Shown here: in pieces, positions 24,266 to 32,518 of the stretch
Layout of the letters: each line of letters opens with the position of its first letter
Position numbering within the stretch: the stretch's first letter is position 1
NCBI GenBank assembly: GCA_003661775.1
Contig: QMWT01000003.1
Location: 1-35,024 of the forward strand
Length of the DNA: 35,024 nt
Reading direction: 5' to 3'
Source of the DNA: Thermoprotei archaeon
GTDB taxonomy: Archaea > Thermoproteota > Thermoprotei_A > Sulfolobales > Ignisphaeraceae
Program-made: the position numbers and the translations under genes
Notes under the pieces: generated by a model
Databases searched by the model: none
What the model was told of the DNA's origin: nothing
The model's input: the letters and a program-made list of their open reading frames with translations, nothing else

Positions 24266-25068
24266 GTACGAACGATCAAGAGCAAGTCGTTTAGACCGAG
24301 CTCGTACACTCTTTTCTCCAGTATTTCTACCGGTATCCCGTTGCAATTACCTACACACCTAGCTAGTACCTTTCTAACCTTTTTCCTCCTAGAGGTGAAA
24401 AGACATTTAGTGATATTCTCTAACATCGCAGCTGTTCTGTCGAACTCCCTTACTCTCTCCATAAACACGAGCGCCGAGGAAACCTCTGGTACTGGGTAAA
24501 AAGATGCAGGTGGAAATGTCTTTACGAGCTTCTTTTTGAATAAGTAGTCTGTTATTATTGTGAGCCTACCATAATTCTTTGTTCCTGGTCTTGCAACTAG
24601 ACGATGCGCCACCTCAAGCTGAACAGTTATGCATGCTCGCGGACTACTACTCTTAGAGATGGCTATTATGAGGTCTGACGTAATGCAGTAAGGCACGTTG
24701 CCTACTACGCTGCTTTGCACATGTTTCAAGAACTTCCTAGCATCAGCCACAACTATGTGCACCCTGCTATCATTACTAAGTACTCTGTGTGCGAAGCGCG
24801 CTAACCTCTCGTCCATTTCAATACCAAGAACCTCGACACCTTTTAACAGCAAGGCTCTGGTGAGAGCACCTAGCCCTGACCCTATTTCAACTACGAATTC
24901 GCCCTCTTTACAACATACATCAGCTATTGTCTTTAACATATTTGGATCCACAGAAAACGATTGACCGAGTTTTTTGCTAGGTCTTACTCCAAGATACTCT
25001 AGAGCTCTCTTTGTCCAGAGAACAAGCTCTTTCTTTGAATTGATGGGTGGACTACCAAGGCTTGTCAT
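24256..25068 (-). CDS. ksgA: 16S rRNA dimethyladenosine transferase (KsgA/Dim1)
   Basis: 270 residues. Dimethylates two adjacent adenines in helix 45 at the 3' end of 16S rRNA. Motifs: KKLGQSFSVDP at the RNA-binding N-terminus, FVVEIGSGLGALTRAL for SAM, GIEMDERL, catalytic GNVPYCITSDL, and ASFYPVPEVSSALV; the C-terminal domain is helical. ATG 25068 overlaps DUF655 by 17 bases. The neighbourhood L21e-Rpo4-DUF655-KsgA-HemK is, as I recall, conserved in archaea. Confidence 0.95.
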   Translation of the reverse strand: MTSLGSPPINSKKELVLWTKRALEYLGVRPSKKLGQSFSVDPNMLKTIADVCCKEGEFVVEIGSGLGALTRALLLKGVEVLGIEMDERLARFAHRVLSNDSRVHIVVADARKFLKHVQSSVVGNVPYCITSDLIIAISKSSSPRACITVQLEVAHRLVARPGTKNYGRLTIITDYLFKKKLVKTFPPASFYPVPEVSSALVFMERVREFDRTAAMLENITKCLFTSRRKKVRKVLARCVGNCNGIPVEILEKRVYELGLNDLLLIVRTCL

Positions 25069-25723
25069 AGTTCGTTAACTTATACAGGTAGTCAAGATAA
25101 TTTAGTTTTACGAACCCCGGACTATCAGGATAAGGTTCAACGAAAATATAGTATTTCTCTTGACCCTGCAGTTCAAGTATTATCCTATCGACAATAAGTT
25201 TCACCGGGTCATTAATTCTAGTTCTCGCCTGAATTTCCTCAAAAGACTCAAATGATTTCTTTTTACGTTCTTCCAATATTATCTTCAATGTCTTCTTACC
25301 AATTCCAGGAAGAAGCTCAAGACTATGAAGCCTTATGTTTATGGGTTTCGCGACGTTGAAAAACTCAACAAACACCTTCTCTTTCTCAATAACTATGTCT
25401 CTCAAAAACTTCGCTAAATTGGTCTTGGCTACAGACGATAGTTCATTATAGCTTAACCTATCCGCTACCGGATGCCCCGGCAGTTCTGGCTGAGGAGCTA
25501 TAGGAACCCTCTCACCTATGTTCAGAGGCATATTCTTGAGTGGAAGTATCTCCACGAGTGCGAAGAATTTCGTACCTAATGCCTGCGCCACCGGACGTGA
25601 ACGATGTTGAACATGGCGGTCGTACGGGTTGCCGAAGGGCATATAATCTAAAACTATTGCAAACTCGTCCCTTACACGAACATGCCTATGCCTTCGGCTC
25701 TGCCCTCTGGGCCTCACTAGCAT
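25052..25723 (-). CDS. DUF655 protein (OB and helix-hairpin-helix)
   Basis: 223 residues. An N-terminal barrel-like part contains VLDYMPFGNPYD; the centre has a helix-hairpin-helix at LELLPGIGKKTLKIILEE, which binds nucleic acid backbones. This matches archaeal DUF655 (COG1491), of unknown function; position between Rpo4 and KsgA points to RNA metabolism. The ORF extends to a GTG at 25756, but ATG 25723 follows GGGGTTGC and is preferred. TATTTATTAAAAAA upstream (about 25773-25787) may be a promoter. Confidence 0.88.
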   Translation of the reverse strand: MLVRPRGQSRRHRHVRVRDEFAIVLDYMPFGNPYDRHVQHRSRPVAQALGTKFFALVEILPLKNMPLNIGERVPIAPQPELPGHPVADRLSYNELSSVAKTNLAKFLRDIVIEKEKVFVEFFNVAKPINIRLHSLELLPGIGKKTLKIILEERKKKSFESFEEIQARTRINDPVKLIVDRIILELQGQEKYYIFVEPYPDSPGFVKLNYLDYLYKLTNYDKPW

Positions 25724-25795
25724 GCAACCCCTATCTCCTAATTTAGAAACCCCCACGGAATTGTAGATTACTGTTTTTTAATAAATACATATGGG

Positions 25796-26140
25796 CTACT
25801 TTTCGAGCGGACAGTATTTATCGAGTAATTCCAACACTTTGTTAAGAACCTCCTCCTCAGGTATTTCTGATTCAAACACTAACAATGGTCTGAGCTCGTC
25901 TACAATCCTAGGTCTAATATTTATGATCATTGCAGCTGTTATTCTCTTAAACCCCATATTGACGAGTTCATCCATTATTTTCTCTGCAGAGTCTTCAGGA
26001 CAGTGGGAAAGCTCTTTAGCATACTCATATACTACTTGTATAAGTTCAGAGACCTTGTCTCCCTTCTTTATCTCTGCCTCCAACAACTTCTTTACTTGCG
26101 GTATGGAGAGCTCTACATAGTTTAAGATCTCGTAAGGCAA
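25796..26140 (-). CDS. rpoF: RNA polymerase subunit Rpo4 (RpoF)
   Basis: 114 residues, homologue of eukaryotic RPB4. All-helical pattern; VYEYAKELSHCPEDSAEKIMDEL followed by GFKRITAAMIINIRP is the family core, the tail being DELRPLL. It forms the polymerase stalk with Rpo7 (not in the window), aiding open complex formation and RNA exit. TTG 26140 with AGGGAG about 9 bases upstream; the L21e stop lies 12 bases before it. Confidence 0.92.
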   Translation of the reverse strand: MPYEILNYVELSIPQVKKLLEAEIKKGDKVSELIQVVYEYAKELSHCPEDSAEKIMDELVNMGFKRITAAMIINIRPRIVDELRPLLVFESEIPEEEVLNKVLELLDKYCPLEK

Positions 26141-26152
26141 CTCGTTGCTCCC

Positions 26153-26572
26153 TTAACCGGTGGTTTGGATTTTCTTAATCTCGTTGAGAACCTTCATCAT
26201 AATCTTGCGACTCTCCTTGGATCTCTCTATGAGTTCTAGGTACTTCTTAGTCATGTTTGCTATCCTTTCCTCGAGAGGAAACGCCGGTCTCATATGCTCG
26301 GGCAGCAAGAAGAGCGTCTTGATCTTCCTCCCTAACTTCACATGCACTATGTAGGCTCTGCCTCTCCTACCAACAACTACACCTACCTTTCCGTGATACC
26401 TCCGATGAGGCATAGCTTTATGCACAGCAGGATCCGTAACTATATAAACTCTATCGCCTTCCTTGTACTCAATCATAATTCTACTCAGAGGTGGAACCGC
26501 TCCTCGCTCACGTACGTGCTTTCTTAATAGCTTCCTTGTACGATGTCTAAACCCGTGTGGTGGCTTTACCAA
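26153..26572 (-). CDS. rpl21e: Ribosomal protein L21e with C-terminal extension
   Basis: 139 residues. MVKPPHGFRHRTRKLLRK and GDRVYIVTDPAVHKAMPHRRYHGKVGVVVGRRG are standard L21e. The usual archaeal protein is about 100 residues and ends soon after the strand that here reads LFLLPEHMRPA. This copy continues for about 40 residues, mostly helical and charged (LEERIANMTKKYLELIERSK). TTG 26572 follows AAGGTG by 7 bases. The extension may contact rRNA or a neighbour protein on the large subunit; that is inference. Confidence 0.93.
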   Translation of the reverse strand: MVKPPHGFRHRTRKLLRKHVRERGAVPPLSRIMIEYKEGDRVYIVTDPAVHKAMPHRRYHGKVGVVVGRRGRAYIVHVKLGRKIKTLFLLPEHMRPAFPLEERIANMTKKYLELIERSKESRKIMMKVLNEIKKIQTTG

Positions 26573-26633
26573 GGTTTACACCTTACAGCACACATCTGCT
26601 ATGCAGCACACTCTTAAGCTTTTTAAGACTAGT

Positions 26634-27920
26634 CTATATCTGTTTATGAACGTAGAGTACATCAAGTTCAGCACAATAGCTCGGAGAGCCTAGCACTTCA
26701 GCAAAGCTAGGTGCAGTTCTTCCTCCATCACCATCGACAAGCTCCTTTACATACAATCCACCTTCGCATCTTATCAACGCCACAAATACGTGCTCAGAAA
26801 GCTTTCTAGTTTTAACTTCGAAAACCTTTCTTATTCTCACAACGTCCTTCTTTCTTCTGAGAATTCTTCTTGGCGTTCGCTGCACGATTTCTCTATTATG
26901 AAAGAACTTCTCTAATCTTTCCATGTCGTCCATCTCTATCCTTTTACTGACAACCACAAGTGCACGATAGATCTTGTAACTAGTTCTCCCTGACTCCTTA
27001 ATTCTTCTCACTATCTCCCTCCTAACATATGTATACACTTTGAACCTTAGCCATTTAGTGTACTCGTTAAGTACATGCTCTACCAATTTTAGATCTACGT
27101 CTCTACGTCTAGGCTGCCTAATCTCTATTACAAGAGATCTTCCTGTTCCAAGCATACGTACATCCACGTCTTCTCTTCCCGCGGCATGGATAACGATATC
27201 CGAACCGTTGTATACCGAAGCTAGTTTAGAGCATGCGTCATAAACAGAAAGAGGATACTTCCTACCTCCCTCCTTTGTTACCCACGGCATCTGTGAAATT
27301 CCCCTACCAAGTTTTATGTAATCTGCTAGGATAAGGATAGAAGGTCTCTCAACAGTAATCCCTTTGTCAACGTCTATTATGAATATTGCTTCCGGTTCTT
27401 CAAAGTCGGGTTGTGCCCCCGTCACATCACGAACGTGCTTACCTATGACTCTCTTCAGCTCACTCTTCACAGACTCCCACGTATCGATTCCGAATTCTTC
27501 TGCTATTTCACGTTCTCTTTTTGAGATCTCTTTTAACGATTTTACGCCGATCAAGAATCTACGTACTTTCTCCCTTAGAACTAGTTCGGCAACTTCCTTG
27601 CTGTACCTATGTATAAGTTCCTCAAGGTTACCTCCGCAGATATGACACTTATTGTAGCTAACATCTTTAATACCAAGGGCACTGCATAAGGGCTCATATT
27701 CAGGGCCCATGTTTCCACATATACTGCTCATGTCGTCTATAGAGAGTTCGCCTTTCCTCATCAAATCGTGTAGATGCATCAAGGCAACTATCTTCAGAGA
27801 TCGTCCTCGCTCACTGTTGTCTAGTCCTCTTCCAAGTTCCGCAAATAAACGACCTAAACAACGATCACAGAGAGGATACCTGCTTAGAATCTTGATAGTT
27901 TTGTGTAGAATCGTGTTCAA
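26634..27920 (-). CDS. pus10: tRNA pseudouridine synthase Pus10
   Basis: About 428 residues. Makes pseudouridine 54 and 55 in archaeal tRNA T loops. N-terminal THUMP-like part with zinc Cys pairs CDRC and CHIC (PLCDRCLGRLFAEL); catalytic domain with ILADYIKLGRGISQMPWV and the catalytic Asp in GREDVDVRMLGTGRS; C-terminal VKELVDGDGGRTAPSFAEVLG. The ORF opens at TTG 27944, but TTG 27920 has AGGTG about 8 bases upstream and gives a start close to the family norm (LNTILHKTIKILSRYPLCDRC). It lies 53 bases after SRP54. Confidence 0.93.
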   Translation of the reverse strand: MNTILHKTIKILSRYPLCDRCLGRLFAELGRGLDNSERGRSLKIVALMHLHDLMRKGELSIDDMSSICGNMGPEYEPLCSALGIKDVSYNKCHICGGNLEELIHRYSKEVAELVLREKVRRFLIGVKSLKEISKREREIAEEFGIDTWESVKSELKRVIGKHVRDVTGAQPDFEEPEAIFIIDVDKGITVERPSILILADYIKLGRGISQMPWVTKEGGRKYPLSVYDACSKLASVYNGSDIVIHAAGREDVDVRMLGTGRSLVIEIRQPRRRDVDLKLVEHVLNEYTKWLRFKVYTYVRREIVRRIKESGRTSYKIYRALVVVSKRIEMDDMERLEKFFHNREIVQRTPRRILRRKKDVVRIRKVFEVKTRKLSEHVFVALIRCEGGLYVKELVDGDGGRTAPSFAEVLGSPSYCAELDVLYVHKQI

Positions 27921-27973
27921 CGCTCCGCACCTACGATCGTTCAATATTTCTTGAAGGTACTGTTTCGGAAACG

Positions 27974-29317
27974 CTAAGTTAGTTTGAGGAAGTCAAGACC
28001 GGGAATCCTTACTTTGCGTCTTCTCCTAACTTGCTTCAACATTCTCTGCATCATTTGATAGTATTTCAATAGTTCTCGTACTTCGTCAATACTTGTCCCC
28101 GATCCCCTTGCTATTCTCTCCATCCGCCTTCTGTCAATTATTGAAGGTTTATCGAGCTCCTCCATAGTCATAGAGTCCATTATTGCTATCCATCTTCTAA
28201 GTTTTTCCTCGCTCAACTTCAACTGGTCGTCTGATATAGGTAATAGCGAGAGTCCAGGGATCATCTGCAGAATCTTTCTAAGGGGCCCAAGTTTTCTCAG
28301 CGCTATGATCTGCGCATATAGATCCCTCAACGTGAATTTTCCGCTTGCGATTGCATGCGACATTCTCTTTTCTACTGCTCTTCCTATATCTAGAGATTTC
28401 AGTTTCTCTATTAAGGATTCCAAGTCTCCTAGTCCAAGAAGGCGTGCAACGAATTTCCTTGGGTTAAACACCTCTATTTCAGGTATTTTTTCTCCAGTAC
28501 CTACAAATTTTATCGTTGCACCTGTAGCTGCAACCGCCGATAGAGCTCCCCCTCCTCTCGCACTACCGTCAAGCTTTGTCACTACTATGCTCCCTATGGG
28601 GGTGTAATCGTGAAATCTCTTGGCCAGATCGTACGCCTTCTGACCCATGGCAGCATCGATCACCATAACAACTTCATCGGGTTTTATCGAGTCCGCTAGT
28701 GCTTTCATCTCCTCGAGAAGAGCTTGCTCATTTCCATAACCGTGTCTACCTGCAGTATCTATTATTATTATTGAACATCCTAGTTTTCTAAACTTCTCCA
28801 GGCACTTATTGGCTATATCGACGGGGTTCTTACAATTAGGATCACCGCAGAAGGGCACATCGATCGCGTTGGCTAACTGCTGCAACTGCTCGTATGCAGC
28901 CGGTCTATAGGTGTCTACCGTCGCGAGACAAGGACGATAACCGTACTTCTTATACAAATACGCTATTTTAGCTGCTGATGTTGTCTTCCCTGAACCCTGA
29001 ACTCCTACAAGCAGTATCACCCATGGAGTCTTCGGCGGAAATATGTTCGGGGTCTTATCTCCTCCAAAAAGTTTAGAGAGTTCCTCATAGACTATCTTTA
29101 TGAACCATTCGCGTCGCGATACGTAGGGAGGCGGAGACTCCTTTAAAGCTCGCTCCTTTATGCTGCGAGTTAAACTGAAAACAAGTTTTACGTTGACATC
29201 TGCTCTGAGCAGCGCCTTCTGCAACTCTTTGACAAAGTTCTCTACCGCAACCTCGTAAGGTTCCTTACCTTTGATAAAACTGAGAATTGCTCCTTTTAGC
29301 TCCGACAAGAACCTCAT
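27974..29317 (-). CDS. srp54: Signal recognition particle GTPase SRP54
   Basis: 447 residues. N domain (helical, to about residue 90); G domain with P-loop GVQGSGKTT, DTYRPAAYEQL, DTAGRHG, TKLDGSARGGG; M domain from about residue 300, methionine-rich (DSMTMEELDKP, YYQMMQRMLKQ), ending in a basic tail. With 7S RNA and SRP19 it delivers signal-bearing ribosomes to the membrane. ATG 29317 follows AAGGAG, which overlaps the aIF5A stop region 4 bases upstream, so the pair is coupled. Confidence 0.97.
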   Translation of the reverse strand: MRFLSELKGAILSFIKGKEPYEVAVENFVKELQKALLRADVNVKLVFSLTRSIKERALKESPPPYVSRREWFIKIVYEELSKLFGGDKTPNIFPPKTPWVILLVGVQGSGKTTSAAKIAYLYKKYGYRPCLATVDTYRPAAYEQLQQLANAIDVPFCGDPNCKNPVDIANKCLEKFRKLGCSIIIIDTAGRHGYGNEQALLEEMKALADSIKPDEVVMVIDAAMGQKAYDLAKRFHDYTPIGSIVVTKLDGSARGGGALSAVAATGATIKFVGTGEKIPEIEVFNPRKFVARLLGLGDLESLIEKLKSLDIGRAVEKRMSHAIASGKFTLRDLYAQIIALRKLGPLRKILQMIPGLSLLPISDDQLKLSEEKLRRWIAIMDSMTMEELDKPSIIDRRRMERIARGSGTSIDEVRELLKYYQMMQRMLKQVRRRRKVRIPGLDFLKLT

Positions 29318-29321
29318 AGCG

Positions 29322-29720
29322 CTACTCCTTAACCCTGACGATCATCCGCCTGTCCATCACTACCCAATACTCGACCTCCTTACCAGGACCTAGTTTATTA
29401 GCCACTGCAGGATCGTTCGGCTTATCGACTTCAAACGTTTCGAAAGTCTCGAGATCCATTATCTGAACTTGATCTCCTATCAGCGCGGTTACCTGTCCAG
29501 TTCTCTTTTCGATCATCGGCACTTCCACACGCTGACCTACTGGTCCCACAAGGGTTTTCCTGGCACCACTGAAAAGACATATCGCTGTTAAATGTACTTT
29601 AGCGCTACCATGTTTCCCCGTCTTTGCTCGCGATACTTCCACTACTCTACAAGGTTCTCCATCTATAACTACATAGCTTCCGCTCTTCAACTGACCTAAC
29701 TCAGCGTACGTTATACTCAT
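29322..29720 (-). CDS. eif5A: Translation factor aIF5A
   Basis: 132 residues, full length. N-terminal SH3-like domain with the hypusination loop KTGKHGSAK; Lys36 is the predicted (deoxy)hypusine site. C-terminal OB domain from [13 protein letters not shown]. It relieves ribosome stalling, notably at proline runs. ATG 29720 with GGTGA about 8 bases upstream. CATTTTTATC (about 29759-29768 reverse) is a likely TATA-type element. First gene of the minus-strand train. Confidence 0.97.
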   Translation of the reverse strand: MSITYAELGQLKSGSYVVIDGEPCRVVEVSRAKTGKHGSAKVHLTAICLFSGARKTLVGPVGQRVEVPMIEKRTGQVTALIGDQVQIMDLETFETFEVDKPNDPAVANKLGPGKEVEYWVVMDRRMIVRVKE

Positions 29721-29796
29721 CTCATTATCACCTCACAGAACCCATTACTGCAAAGCCAGATAAAAATGCTCTTGAGGCTAAAATGCTGGGGATTAA

Positions 29797-30231
29797 ATGG
29801 AGCTAGGCAACATTATCACGTCTATAGAGACCGCCCTCAACAAGCATAGCAGATGCAGCGAACTCACTAAGGAAACTTCGAGACAGTGCCTCGAGTCTTT
29901 ATATCAGCTGCTCTCAGCACTTGTTGAGAATCTGGCAGCGGCTCTCAACCTACCTGAGGCGGATATCGCGAAGAAGCGTGGCGGGTGGAACATAGAACTT
30001 CTCGACGACGCTGTTGAGCGCTTAGTGGATATATTCGATGGTTCCTCAACGATTCTCAACTGTTGGGATAGGCTATGGGAACTATACCTGAAGAGGGAGC
30101 TTGATCCAAGAAGCATTTCGGAGTTTTACAACGAATTACAGTCAATGCTTAGAGTCTTAAAGATGAAGTCGTCTTCAAATACCTTCCAGAAACATCATCG
30201 CGAACGCAGTGCCTTAAGACGACAACCTTAG
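29797..30231 (+). CDS. Hypothetical helical protein (144 aa)
   Basis: Not recognised. It is almost entirely helical; two long amphipathic helices (CLESLYQLLSALVENLAAAL; LLDDAVERLVDIFDG) and a further pair (DRLWELYLKREL; ISEFYNELQSML) suggest a four-helix bundle. The tail is basic (HHRERSALRRQ). No HEPN RxxxxH motif is in the right helix. ATG 29797 lies about 30 bases after GATAAAAAT (29762-29770), so it may be leaderless and share a promoter region with divergent aIF5A. It ends in a small inverted repeat. Confidence 0.6.
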   Translation: MELGNIITSIETALNKHSRCSELTKETSRQCLESLYQLLSALVENLAAALNLPEADIAKKRGGWNIELLDDAVERLVDIFDGSSTILNCWDRLWELYLKRELDPRSISEFYNELQSMLRVLKMKSSSNTFQKHHRERSALRRQP

Positions 30232-30246
30232 ATGGTAGCACATCTA
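30229..30246 (+). terminator. Small hairpin at a stop codon, possible terminator
   Basis: TAGATG (30229-30234) and CATCTA (30241-30246) form a perfect 6-bp inverted repeat around a 6-base loop. It includes the stop of the helical protein and is followed by an AT-rich stretch. Weak evidence for a terminator. The rest of the spacer to 30351 shows only the tRNA promoter. Confidence 0.25.
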
Positions 30247-30313
30247 GTTCAAATTTTGATGTCGGAGAGCGTTGTTCAAAACTTTTCATATCGCTTCCAC
30301 AAAAACTACAACA

Positions 30314-30322
30314 CTTTTTTAT
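30314..30322 (+). promoter_or_regulatory. Box A-like promoter of tRNA-Asp
   Basis: CTTTTTTAT centred about 34 bases upstream of the first base of tRNA-Asp, the position of an archaeal TATA (box A) element. Confidence 0.4.
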
Positions 30323-30351
30323 CCCCGCTCAGAAGTGCTGAGACTGGTAGC

Positions 30352-30429
30352 GCCGCGGTAGTATAGCCCGGCCTAGTATGCGGGCCTGTCGAGCCCGTGA
30401 CCCGGGTTCAAATCCCGGCCGCGGCGCCA
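30352..30429 (+). tRNA. trnD: tRNA-Asp (GTC), CCA encoded
   Basis: Acceptor GCCGCGG pairs with CCGCGGC; anticodon stem CGGGC/GCCCG around CTGTCGA gives anticodon GTC; T arm CCGGG-TTCAAAT-CCCGG. Discriminator G73 is the Asp identity base, followed by genomic CCA (30427-30429). No intron. It closes the conserved part of the window; the accessory island begins after it. Confidence 0.95.
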
Positions 30430-30523
30430 CAAGCACCTCCAAATCAACTATTGTGAATAGGAATTTCTTGAATGTCTTAACCTAAATGCAAATAGTCAAC
30501 CAATGAACGTGGTGTAAATAAAG

Positions 30524-30533
30524 TTTATAAATA
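30524..30533 (+). promoter_or_regulatory. TATA box of the URO-D-family gene
   Basis: TTTATAAATA lies 44-53 bases before ATG 30577; the transcript would carry the ribosome site AGGTG (30565-30569), 7 bases before the ATG. A separate promoter shows the gene is independent of tRNA-Asp. Confidence 0.5.
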
Positions 30534-30576
30534 ATCCTAAAATAAGCATTTCCTTTGCAGAGACAGGTGTAGCATC

Positions 30577-31698
30577 ATGATATTGACTAGAAATGATCTT
30601 GACTTAAGAACTTTTCGACGTATGTATAGAGAGAATTTAATTAAGGCTGCTAAGTTCTTAAAACCAAGTTTTATTCCTTGTAGGATTGTGTTGACTAGAG
30701 CAATGTTTTATTTGCATCAAGAGAAACTTATCGAAATAATTAAGCGTTACCCTCTGGCATTCCCAGATTATGATCCAAACGAAATAAAGCTAGATAACAT
30801 ACCTAAAAATCTGTATGAAGATCATGAAGAAAGACTTGTGAAAGATGTTTTTGGAACTGTGTGGAGATACAGAATAGCAGGTCTTGGCCCTCATCCTCAT
30901 CAATATCCATTAGATGATCTGGACAAGGTATACACTTGGACTTTACCAGATCCAGAAGAAGGCTATCCCCTAGGATATGCAGACCCCAAACCCATGTTAT
31001 CATGGGAAGAACTCTTTGATTATTTCGACAAGTTGAGAGAGCAAGGAAGATTAGTTGTTTTTAGTTTACATCACTTCCTATTTCAAAAACTTATGGACGT
31101 GATACCTATAAACAAGCTGATGATGGCTATTCGTAGAGGTGACAAAAGATTTTTAATAGCGTTGAACAAGATTGCAGAATATCAATACGGGTTGTTGAAG
31201 ATAGCTAAAAGGTATAGCAAAGGAATAGACGTTGTTACATTTCTAGAGGATTTAGGCACTCAGAAGAGTCCATTTATAAGACCTGAATACCTAAGGAAGT
31301 ATTTCCTACCTTATTACAAGAAATTCTTTGAAGAAGTGAAATCTATGGGTTCCTTAGTCTACTTCCATAGCGACGGTTTGATCGTGCCTCTATTTGATGT
31401 AATTCTTGAAGCGGGAATTGACATACTCAATATTCAAGATCTTAATGGAATAGATAATATTTCAACTAAACTCAAAGGTAAGGTATGTGTAGACCTAGAT
31501 ATCGATAGACAAAAGCTCATCCCTTATGGGTCAAAAGATGAGATCTACAAACATATACAGAATGTTGTCAACACGTTGAACATAGAGGACGGAGGGCTTA
31601 TGATACACATAGAGGTGCATCCGCCAACACCTCTAGAGAATATTGAGTATCTTGCTCAAGCTTGTTACAGATATTGTCTAGGAATAGAACCATCCTAA
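30577..31698 (+). CDS. Uroporphyrinogen decarboxylase-family methyltransferase
   Basis: 373 residues. URO-D/MtaA-type barrel: KDVFGTVWRYRIAG, PLDDLDKVYTW and PDPEEGYPLGYA near residues 90-130, VVFSLHHFLFQKLMD, then YFHSDGLIVPLFDVILEAGIDILNIQ and PPTPLENIEYL at the C-terminus. Members next to corrinoid proteins are methyltransferases rather than heme enzymes, and a corrinoid protein lies downstream. The usual zinc set of MtaA/MtbA (His-x-Cys plus a later Cys) is not evident: the segment reads FHSDG and the late Cys position reads IHIEVHPP. Single-line counts gave about 30-33 percent G+C, well below the core genes. Substrate unknown. Confidence 0.82.
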   Translation: MILTRNDLDLRTFRRMYRENLIKAAKFLKPSFIPCRIVLTRAMFYLHQEKLIEIIKRYPLAFPDYDPNEIKLDNIPKNLYEDHEERLVKDVFGTVWRYRIAGLGPHPHQYPLDDLDKVYTWTLPDPEEGYPLGYADPKPMLSWEELFDYFDKLREQGRLVVFSLHHFLFQKLMDVIPINKLMMAIRRGDKRFLIALNKIAEYQYGLLKIAKRYSKGIDVVTFLEDLGTQKSPFIRPEYLRKYFLPYYKKFFEEVKSMGSLVYFHSDGLIVPLFDVILEAGIDILNIQDLNGIDNISTKLKGKVCVDLDIDRQKLIPYGSKDEIYKHIQNVVNTLNIEDGGLMIHIEVHPPTPLENIEYLAQACYRYCLGIEPS

Positions 31699-32034
31699 TA
31701 TTTTGAAGTCCTATTCTTATGTAACCCATTCAATGTATTCGTATAGTATCTTAGTGTCATACCTTCACCTATGCATTGTCCCGATGTTGGTTTAGACCAA
31801 TGAATTCAATAGAACATCATAATTCTAGAGATTTAACTCATAATGTTTGACAAAATAGTGTTGATATGTAAACAAGATTAAGAAGCTAAATCGTTATGGT
31901 GTCAGGATACCACTTTACAGATATCCGTACCTCGGGAAAATGTATTATCAAGAAGATTTCTGATAGTTACAAAGAGTAGAAGGTGGCTTTAGCGATGGCT
32001 GACGGGGCTATACTTTAGGTTTATGTGTACATAA

Positions 32035-32343
32035 TACCCTGATTCATCGGTTAAAATCCAGTATAGGAGGAAAGACAAAGCAATACAAGCATTTGTTGAG
32101 TATGAATATAATGAGGTTATGGTTGTCTACGAAGGTAAGCAGACACCTTATGCACAAACTGAAGACGTTATTTTGAAACGACATTGAGCTTGGGATGCCT
32201 ATAGGAACAAAGTTCTTCATAGTGATATTGGGTTTACTTATGCTAGGGTTTACATTGAACTACAAGATATTGAACTTGAAAGCTCGAGAAGGAATTATGA
32301 TAATGGGTCACAGTTGAATAGAGGCGTAGGAACAGCATTTTAA
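32035..32343 (+). pseudogene. Possible gene remnant with one in-frame TGA
   Basis: One frame is open for 50 codons (from 32035), meets TGA at 32185-32187, then stays open for 51 more codons to TAA at 32341. No start codon is clear. The first part includes VKIQYRRKDKAIQAFVEYEY, the second YARVYIELQDIELESSRR. Together they look like one decayed reading frame of about 100 codons. Not recognised. Low confidence because AT-rich DNA can hold frames of this size by chance. Confidence 0.25.
32195..32317 (+). CDS. Possible 40-aa membrane micro-protein
   Basis: ATG 32195 to TGA 32317, overlapping the remnant above in another frame. It would encode MPIGTKFFIVILGLLMLGF followed by a polar tail, i.e. one hydrophobic helix with a positive residue before it. 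It resembles the first helix of a transporter, so it may be a truncated gene rather than a real micro-protein. Confidence 0.2.
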   Translation: MPIGTKFFIVILGLLMLGFTLNYKILNLKAREGIMIMGHS

Positions 32344-32421
32344 AGTAATCACAGGTCCTATAACTGAGATATCTCTACCTTGATAGGCATTTTGTAGGGA
32401 GACCCCGCCACATACAAGGAC

Positions 32422-32433
32422 TTAATATTTATC
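32422..32433 (+). promoter_or_regulatory. TATA-type box of the corrinoid-protein gene
   Basis: TTAATATTTATC lies about 90 bases upstream of ATG 32519, leaving a leader of roughly 60 bases. The ribosome site AGGGTGA (32505-32511) is 7 bases before the ATG. No cobalamin-riboswitch-like conserved core is visible in the leader. Confidence 0.4.
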
Positions 32434-32518
32434 AAGTATACATATGTTGTCGGCGCCGCTACTCCGCGAAAGCATTGCGTGCCTACAAACAAGGAACGCT
32501 TCGTAGGGTGAAATCTCT

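Larger units (their letters stand above)
31699..32518 (+). other. 820-base stretch of apparent debris
   Basis: No intact gene of normal size is seen here between the URO-D gene and the corrinoid gene. It is AT-rich and holds broken open stretches, described separately at 32035-32343 and 32195-32317, plus a short frame at about 31870-31970 (NRYGVRIPLYRYPYLGKM) that ends in stops. No transposase or recombinase motif was recognised. The last 100 bases carry a TATA box and leader of the corrinoid gene. Confidence 0.5.

Noticed and set aside
32434-32518. Leader of the corrinoid gene as a cobalamin riboswitch
   Set aside because: The leader is too short and lacks the conserved riboswitch core; archaeal use of that riboswitch is also rare.
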